This document shows positions 24,085-28,948 of a stretch of DNA of 28,948 nt, in pieces; position 1 is the first letter of the stretch; each line of letters opens with the position of its first letter. The DNA comes from an uncultured Lachnospiraceae bacterium (GTDB lineage Bacteria > Bacillota_A > Clostridia > Lachnospirales > Lachnospiraceae), in the NCBI GenBank assembly GCA_910585655.1, contig CAJUFW010000023.1:1-28948 (forward strand). Reading direction: 5' to 3'. The notes below the pieces were generated by a model. It saw only the letters and a list, made by a program, of their open reading frames with translations, searched no databases and was not told the DNA's origin. The position numbers and the translations under genes are program-made.

Positions 24085-24113
24085 ATTATAAGCCAGAAAA
24101 AAAGGTTTTACAA
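24085..24113 (-). promoter_or_regulatory. Promoter of the MerR-type regulator gene
   Basis: On the minus strand TTGTAA (24108-24113), a normal 17-bp spacer and a perfect TATAAT (24085-24090), 25 nt before the start codon. It does not overlap the dyad at 24148-24168, so the regulator may be expressed constitutively rather than from a shared overlapping promoter. Confidence 0.8.
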
Positions 24114-24144
24114 GAGAAAAATCAGAAAATTTGTTCGCAAGGTA

Positions 24145-24175
24145 TTGACTATGTTGTTACCACATGGTTTATGAT
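24145..24175 (+). promoter_or_regulatory. MerR-type promoter/operator of the ABC exporter operon (19-bp spacer)
   Basis: TTGACT (24145-24150) and TATGAT (24170-24175) are separated by 19 bp instead of 17. A 21-bp imperfect palindrome (24148-24168, starting ACTATGTTG and ending CACATGGT) fills the spacer, with mismatches at only two symmetric positions plus the centre. An overlong spacer containing a dyad is the hallmark of MerR-activated promoters. It lies 57 nt before the exporter ATG and belongs to the divergent MerR gene. Confidence 0.85.
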
Positions 24176-24232
24176 AAGAAAAGTCACGCGATTTACAACC
24201 ATTTCATTACTTTATTAAAGGGGGTATTATTC

Positions 24233-26089
24233 ATGAATTCCAAAACACCCGGAACCGGAAGTCGTTCCTATACCAAAACGTCTCTGATTCTGGATTTTTT
24301 ACACGGAAGCATTCACTTTTTTGTGATTAGTATTCTGTCTGCTATGGTCGTTACCGGGCTGGATATGGTATCGCCGCAGTTGATACGAACCACCGTAGAC
24401 AGCGTATTGGGCAGCAACGAATTAAAGCTTCCTGCATTTTTGATGAATCTGGTGGATTCTATCGGCGGAGTGCCGTACCTGCGGAGTCATCTTTGGCTTA
24501 TCGGTATTATGATTGCCGTCCTCGCTCTGCTTTCCGCCTCGTTCCGTTACCTGTTTATGCTCAACAATACCAAGGGAGCGGAAAGTCTTGTACAGACGAT
24601 GCGTAACCGCCTGTTTTCCCATATCCAGAAGCTTCCGTTTTCCTGGCATATGAAAAATCAGACTGGTGATATTATCCAGCGCTGTACTTCGGACGTAGAC
24701 ATGGTAAAAAACTTTATTTCCGAGCAGATGACTTCGGTCTTTCGTATTGTAATTATGATTACAATGTCGCTGTTTTTCATGTTTTCCATGAATGTAAAGC
24801 TGACGCTTGTGGCACTGGCTTCGATTCCGATTATCATTGCTTACTCGACTTATTTTCATTCTAAAATCGGAAAACAATTTATGGAATGTGATGAAAACGA
24901 GGGTATTTTATCGACGATTACCCAGGAGAACCTTACCGGAGTACGTGTCGTACGGGCTTTCGGGCGGGAAAAATACGAAAAAGATCGTTTTGAAAAGCAG
25001 AATAACTATTATACCAATCTTTGGATTCGGCTTTGTAAGTTCCTTGCTCTCTTCTGGGGCGCCGGCGATTTGATTTCCGGTCTTCAGGTCATGTTGATCG
25101 TTATTCTTGGCTCTGTTTTCTGTGTAGAGGGTGACATGACTGCCGGTGAGTTTATCGCATTTATTTCCTACAATGCGATGCTGACCTGGCCGGTTCGCTC
25201 TCTGGGACGGATGATTTCCGAGATGAGTAAGGCGGGCGTTTCTATTGAGCGTATCCGTTATATCATGAATTCCTCTGCCGAACAGGATAAGCCAAACGCC
25301 AAAACCCCGGATTTGCACGGAGATATCGTATTTGAGGACGTTTCTTTCTCCTATGGGGATGCCGCTACAGGAGGCACGCCGATTTTATCGGATATCAGTT
25401 TTACCATCCCACAGGGCAGTACGTTCGGGATCTTAGGCAGCACCGGATCCGGAAAATCCACTCTGATGCACCTGATGAATCGTCTCTACGATCTGCCGCC
25501 GGAAAATGGAAGAATCACCATTGGCGGTATAGATATTGCGGATATGAAGGGAAACTGGGTACGTTCCCACATTGGTATGGTGCTGCAGGAGCCGTTTCTT
25601 TTTTCCCGTACCATTGCGGAAAATATCGGTATTACCAAACGGAGTATCAACCTGTCCGAAATCCGAAGAGCTGCTTCGATTGCCTGTGTGGACGAAGCGA
25701 TTTCGGAATTTACCAATGGCTATGATACGGTAGTCGGAGAACGCGGCGTTACTCTCTCCGGCGGTCAGAAGCAGCGTACTGCAATTGCCCGGACGCTCAC
25801 ACAGGAAACACCGATCATGGTATTCGACGATTCCCTTTCTGCCGTAGATTCCGAAACAGACGCCAAAATCCGTCAGGCTTTAAAAAAGAATCTAGGAGAC
25901 TCTACGGTGATTCTGATATCCCACCGTGTTACCACATTGATGCAGGCTGATTGTATCTTGGTTCTGGATAAAGGACGGATCGCCGAGCTTGGCTCTCATG
26001 ACGAATTGATGGAGAAAAACGGCATTTACCGTCGTATTTATGATATGCAGATGACCTTGCCGGAGGAGGTGGCAGACTATGGCGCATAA
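24233..26089 (+). CDS. ABC exporter half-transporter, degenerate-site subunit
   Basis: 618 residues from ATG 24233, which follows AAAGGGGG; upstream in-frame ATG at 24164 lies inside the operator and is rejected. It has six predicted membrane helices in an ABC_membrane domain (about 20-340), with coupling-helix segments such as MKNQTGDIIQRCTSDVD. The nucleotide-binding domain has Walker A GSTGSGKST (about residue 400), canonical signature LSGGQKQR (about 508) and Walker B IMVFDDSLSAVD, where the catalytic Glu is Asp. This pattern is typical of the non-catalytic subunit of heterodimeric exporters. The gene ends 11 nt inside the start of the next, so the two are coupled. Substrates of such MerR-controlled exporters are usually drugs or lipophilic compounds. 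Confidence 0.93.
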   Translation: MNSKTPGTGSRSYTKTSLILDFLHGSIHFFVISILSAMVVTGLDMVSPQLIRTTVDSVLGSNELKLPAFLMNLVDSIGGVPYLRSHLWLIGIMIAVLALLSASFRYLFMLNNTKGAESLVQTMRNRLFSHIQKLPFSWHMKNQTGDIIQRCTSDVDMVKNFISEQMTSVFRIVIMITMSLFFMFSMNVKLTLVALASIPIIIAYSTYFHSKIGKQFMECDENEGILSTITQENLTGVRVVRAFGREKYEKDRFEKQNNYYTNLWIRLCKFLALFWGAGDLISGLQVMLIVILGSVFCVEGDMTAGEFIAFISYNAMLTWPVRSLGRMISEMSKAGVSIERIRYIMNSSAEQDKPNAKTPDLHGDIVFEDVSFSYGDAATGGTPILSDISFTIPQGSTFGILGSTGSGKSTLMHLMNRLYDLPPENGRITIGGIDIADMKGNWVRSHIGMVLQEPFLFSRTIAENIGITKRSINLSEIRRAASIACVDEAISEFTNGYDTVVGERGVTLSGGQKQRTAIARTLTQETPIMVFDDSLSAVDSETDAKIRQALKKNLGDSTVILISHRVTTLMQADCILVLDKGRIAELGSHDELMEKNGIYRRIYDMQMTLPEEVADYGA

Positions 26090-27914
26090 GAAAAACGAAC
26101 AGCAGGAATACGTATCCCTGCCTTACTTTGGAATCAACAAACTGTTGCCCTTTTTAAAGCCGTACCGCTTGATTCTTTTCAGTATGATTTTCCTGGGGCT
26201 GACCGGCGGACTTGTCGATATTATCCTGCCGCTGTTCCAGCGCTATGCCTTAAATTATTTTATTGCCAATGAAACGCTTGCTACCCTGGGCGCATTTATC
26301 GCCGCTTATGCCGGCGTCCTGCTGTTCCAGGTATTTGCCAATACGATTTCGGCATACCAAGCCAGCCAGATCGAAATGTATGTAGGGCGTGACATGAAGC
26401 GTGCCAGCTTCAACCACCTTCAGACTCTTGCCTTTTCCTACTACAATCAAAACAGCGTCGGCTATATCCACGCCAGAGTAATGAGTGATACCAACCGTAT
26501 CGGAAGTCTTGTTTCCTGGGGATTGATGGACGGTATCTGGAACTTATCCTACATCATCGGCGCAGTCTTTGTTATGCTGATTACCAACGCAAAGCTGGCT
26601 CTCTGGGTTCTGGCGATTGTACCGCTGACCGCGCTGGCTGCCGCTTTTTTCCAGAAAAAGCTGGTGTACTTAAATCGCCGTATCCGGGAAGTCAACTCGC
26701 AGATTACCGGAAACTTCAACGAAGGTATTACCGGAGCGAAGACGACCAAAACTTTGGTAATTGAGCGGAAAATGGAGGATGACTTTAACCAGACGACCGA
26801 CGAGATGAAGCGAGTCTCCGTCCATGCGACCCATTACCGTGCGTTATTTTCTTCCATGATTTCCTTTTCTGCTTCCGTAGCCTTGGCTCTGGTGCTGTGG
26901 CGCGGCGGTATCATTACGTTAGAAGGGGTATTAGAAATCGGAACCTTGTCCGTTTTTATGTCGTATGCCCTTGGTATGATGGAACCAGTACAGTGGATTG
27001 TACGAGCCATTTCCGATCTGATTACGGTTCAGGTAAACGTCGAGCGTTTTACAAGGCTGTTGGAAACGGAATCCGATGTACGAGATACCCAAAAGGTCAT
27101 AGAAACCTATGGAGACTCCTTTGAGCCGAAAAAGGAAAACTGGGAGCCTCTGCATGGAGATATTACCTTTGAGGACGTCTCGTTCAAATACCCGGACGGC
27201 GACGAATATGTTCTGGAGCATTTTAATCTGCATGTCCCGCAGGGAACCAACGTCGCTATCGTCGGAGAAACCGGAGCCGGAAAATCCACGTTAGTCAATC
27301 TGGTCTGCCGATTCTTTGAACCGACGTCCGGACATATTTTAATCGACGGCAAGGATGCAAGAGAACGTTCCCAGCTTTGGCTGCACAGCAATATCGGCTA
27401 CGTTTTGCAGACGCCTCATCTGTTTTCCGGTACAGTATTGGAAAACCTGCGCTACGGCAATCCGGACGCAACGATGGAACAAATCGAAGCCGCCGTCAAA
27501 AGTGTTTCTGCCGATTCTATCATTGCCCGAATGGACAAAGGCTACGAAAGCGACGTCGGCGAGGGAGGCGATCTGCTCTCGACCGGAGAAAAGCAGCTTC
27601 TTTCCTTTGCCCGCGCTATTTTGGCTGACCCGCGTATCTTTGTATTGGACGAAGCCACTTCTTCGATTGATACGGTGACGGAAAAACTCATCCAGGATGC
27701 GATTGAGCATCTGATGAAAGGACGTACTTCCTTTGTCATCGCCCACCGGCTTTCTACGATCCGCCAGGCAGATGTCATTCTCGTCGTCCATGACGGCAAG
27801 ATCATCGAGCAAGGCACCCATCTGGAGCTGATCGCCAAAAAAGGTGCTTACTACAATCTCTACACCAGACAATTTCAGGAAGAGGCTGTGGAAGGTGCGT
27901 TTGGACACGCTTAA
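26079..27914 (+). CDS. ABC exporter half-transporter, catalytic-site subunit
   Basis: 611 residues; GGAGGAGG within the end of the previous gene lies 9 nt before its ATG. A six-helix membrane domain with YYNQNSVGYIHARVMSDTNR is followed by a nucleotide-binding domain. Walker A GETGAGKST (about 395) and Walker B FVLDEATSSID (about 521), with the catalytic Glu, are intact. The signature is altered to LSTGEKQL (about 499). Since each site in the dimer combines one subunit's Walker motifs with the other's signature, this subunit supplies the working Walker site and the weak signature, exactly complementing its partner. The pair is therefore a heterodimeric type-IV exporter with one active ATP site. 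Confidence 0.93.
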   Translation: MAHKKNEQQEYVSLPYFGINKLLPFLKPYRLILFSMIFLGLTGGLVDIILPLFQRYALNYFIANETLATLGAFIAAYAGVLLFQVFANTISAYQASQIEMYVGRDMKRASFNHLQTLAFSYYNQNSVGYIHARVMSDTNRIGSLVSWGLMDGIWNLSYIIGAVFVMLITNAKLALWVLAIVPLTALAAAFFQKKLVYLNRRIREVNSQITGNFNEGITGAKTTKTLVIERKMEDDFNQTTDEMKRVSVHATHYRALFSSMISFSASVALALVLWRGGIITLEGVLEIGTLSVFMSYALGMMEPVQWIVRAISDLITVQVNVERFTRLLETESDVRDTQKVIETYGDSFEPKKENWEPLHGDITFEDVSFKYPDGDEYVLEHFNLHVPQGTNVAIVGETGAGKSTLVNLVCRFFEPTSGHILIDGKDARERSQLWLHSNIGYVLQTPHLFSGTVLENLRYGNPDATMEQIEAAVKSVSADSIIARMDKGYESDVGEGGDLLSTGEKQLLSFARAILADPRIFVLDEATSSIDTVTEKLIQDAIEHLMKGRTSFVIAHRLSTIRQADVILVVHDGKIIEQGTHLELIAKKGAYYNLYTRQFQEEAVEGAFGHA

Positions 27915-27931
27915 AAAATATCAATATAAGC

Positions 27932-27963
27932 AAAGGGCAGAGTCCAAAAACACTCTGCCCTTT
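27932..27963. terminator. Bidirectional terminator after the ABC exporter operon
   Basis: AAAGGGCAGAGT (27932-27943) and ACTCTGCCCTTT (27952-27963) form a 12-bp perfect stem with an 8-nt loop between the convergent exporter and MBL-hydrolase genes. The flanking T-tracts are short (TTT), so efficiency is likely moderate. Confidence 0.82.
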
Positions 27964-27999
27964 AAAAATATATTTCGTTTGTCAAAGACCACACCGGTT

Positions 28000-28818
28000 C
28001 TATTCTGCCTCCGGCTTATTGTAGCAGAAGGATGCTCCGCCATACTGAATCCGCTCCTGCTCTGCCCCTCCGGACATTTTACCAGGTACCGGAGGATACC
28101 CATAACCTGCCGTATTCGGCATTACGGTTGCTGTCCCTGCTAAGAACTGTTCGTCTAATGTGTGATAATCATGCAGATATTTTTTATTTAAAGGAGTTCC
28201 GTTGTGCGCTGGGCAGATCATATCAAACTCAGCTTCTCTTGCCATCAGCTTTTCCATATTGGCTTTGTGCTTAGGCACTCGATCCTTTACATGATCAAAC
28301 AGCAATACCTGTCCTGCCTCTAACTCGTCTCCGGTAAATAACAGCCTAGCGCCATGATCCAACAATGCAATACTTCCCGGATGATGGGAGCCAATCCGAA
28401 TTACCTCTACCTTTCTTCCGCCTAAATCAAATTCATAGCCATCCCCTACAATATTCATCTTATAATCTGGGTATGGCTTAGCATCAAAATCTGCCTGCAT
28501 TTCCGGGCTAAAAGCTTTCTTTGCATCCTGGCTGGCTTCTTCTGACAAATAAACTTCCTCCCACCAAGCATTACCGCCTGTATGGTCAAAATGCCCATGC
28601 GTATTGACGACCATCACCGGCTTATCCGTGATACCCTCTACAAACTGACGCAGGTTGCCCACTCCATAAGCCGTGTCAATCAGCAACGCCTTCTCTTCCC
28701 CTACCAGCAAATAGCAATACACACCCCCAAAAGGAATCGTCCAGGTGTTGTCAAAGGTCATCCACTTTCCGTAGATATAGCCCCGATCTTCCATTACATT
28801 TGGATTGTTATCATACAT
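28000..28818 (-). CDS. MBL-fold (metallo-beta-lactamase superfamily) hydrolase
   Basis: 272 residues from the ATG at 28816-28818, which has GGGAGG 8 nt upstream; a longer frame to 28899 crosses the promoter and is rejected. The metal-binding set is visible: THGHFDHTGG (His74, His76, Asp78, His79), His145/His146 in GSHHPGS, Asp164 in FTGDEL, and His205 in CPAHNGTP. This is a glyoxalase-II/lactonase-like arrangement of a cytoplasmic binuclear metal hydrolase. No signal peptide is seen. The substrate is unknown; the superfamily includes lactonases, thioesterases and others, and nothing nearby decides between them. Confidence 0.9.
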   Translation of the reverse strand: MYDNNPNVMEDRGYIYGKWMTFDNTWTIPFGGVYCYLLVGEEKALLIDTAYGVGNLRQFVEGITDKPVMVVNTHGHFDHTGGNAWWEEVYLSEEASQDAKKAFSPEMQADFDAKPYPDYKMNIVGDGYEFDLGGRKVEVIRIGSHHPGSIALLDHGARLLFTGDELEAGQVLLFDHVKDRVPKHKANMEKLMAREAEFDMICPAHNGTPLNKKYLHDYHTLDEQFLAGTATVMPNTAGYGYPPVPGKMSGGAEQERIQYGGASFCYNKPEAE

Positions 28819-28848
28819 AGTCGTATCCTCCCGTTTTTTATTTCTTTT

Positions 28849-28877
28849 ATCATACTCCATTCCAACCATACTGTCAA
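28849..28877 (-). promoter_or_regulatory. Near-consensus promoter of the MBL-hydrolase gene
   Basis: On the minus strand a perfect TTGACA (28872-28877), a 17-bp spacer and TATGAT (28849-28854), 30 nt before the start codon. It is the strongest vegetative promoter in the window. The 71 bases to the right of it hold nothing else I can identify. Confidence 0.9.
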
Positions 28878-28948
28878 TCCTCTCCAAGCCATTGTCCACG
28901 GTAAACGCATGCTTTATAAATAATCTATAAACAAATTTTTCTTCTGTT

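Noticed and set aside
24164..24232. Longer start for the first ABC subunit
   Set aside because: The upstream ATG lies within the MerR dyad/-10 region, so it would precede the transcription start.
28819..28899. Longer start for the MBL hydrolase
   Set aside because: This stretch contains a TTGACA-17-TATGAT promoter and the ribosome binding site of the shorter start.
1..28948. CRISPR arrays, tRNA/rRNA genes, insertion sequences
   Set aside because: No regularly spaced repeats, cloverleaf or rRNA segments, or transposase-like proteins were seen on reading both strands.

Overview
The window looks like chromosomal DNA of a gut-type Clostridia member, most likely Lachnospiraceae. The grounds are protein style and content: a split cobalamin methionine synthase, an AgrC/AgrA-like signalling pair, YesN-type membrane AraC regulation, a THF riboswitch with an ECF folate S-component, CAP/FN3 surface proteins, purine-rich ribosome binding sites, and moderate GC content with an AT-rich patch at the left end. 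No tRNA, rRNA, CRISPR array, transposase or phage gene was seen. The first 45 bases are not biological: they read as the end of an Illumina P5 arm, an 8-base index and the complete TruSeq read-1 adapter, so this is the raw end of a contig.

Left part (46-5083). After a truncated CDS tail comes a minus-strand series: manA, a LytTR response regulator, an AgrC-like GHKL histidine kinase, a 53-codon AgrD-like autoinducer precursor, a secreted metzincin protease broken by a one-base frameshift, and a lipoprotein. No AgrB processing protease is present in the window. The protease and lipoprotein are visibly AT-richer than the signalling genes.

Centre (5084-15032). A LytR-CpsA-Psr cell-wall ligase gene on the plus strand converges on a minus-strand operon, aroA - metF - MetH activation domain - metH - GNAT, which links EPSP synthase with the methyl-THF/cobalamin route to methionine. 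aroA has a promoter divergent from a YhfC-type intramembrane protease gene. A stand-alone carbamate kinase follows.

Right part (15033-28948). This holds a large secreted thioredoxin-like/CAP/Ig-like/FN3 protein, then a sugar-type ABC solute-binding lipoprotein divergent from a membrane-bound AraC regulator, with no permease genes nearby. Next come a THF riboswitch and an unusually long FolT-like ECF S-component. A MerR/GyrI-like regulator is divergent from a heterodimeric ABC exporter pair, whose promoter has the 19-bp spacer and dyad of a MerR-activated promoter. The last gene is an MBL-fold hydrolase with a near-consensus promoter. Most convergent gene pairs are separated by strong bidirectional hairpin terminators.

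The features most worth following up are the AgrB-less agr-like locus with its easily missed AgrD ORF and frameshifted downstream metalloprotease, the FolT with a large membrane insertion under a THF riboswitch, and the MerR-controlled heterodimeric exporter.
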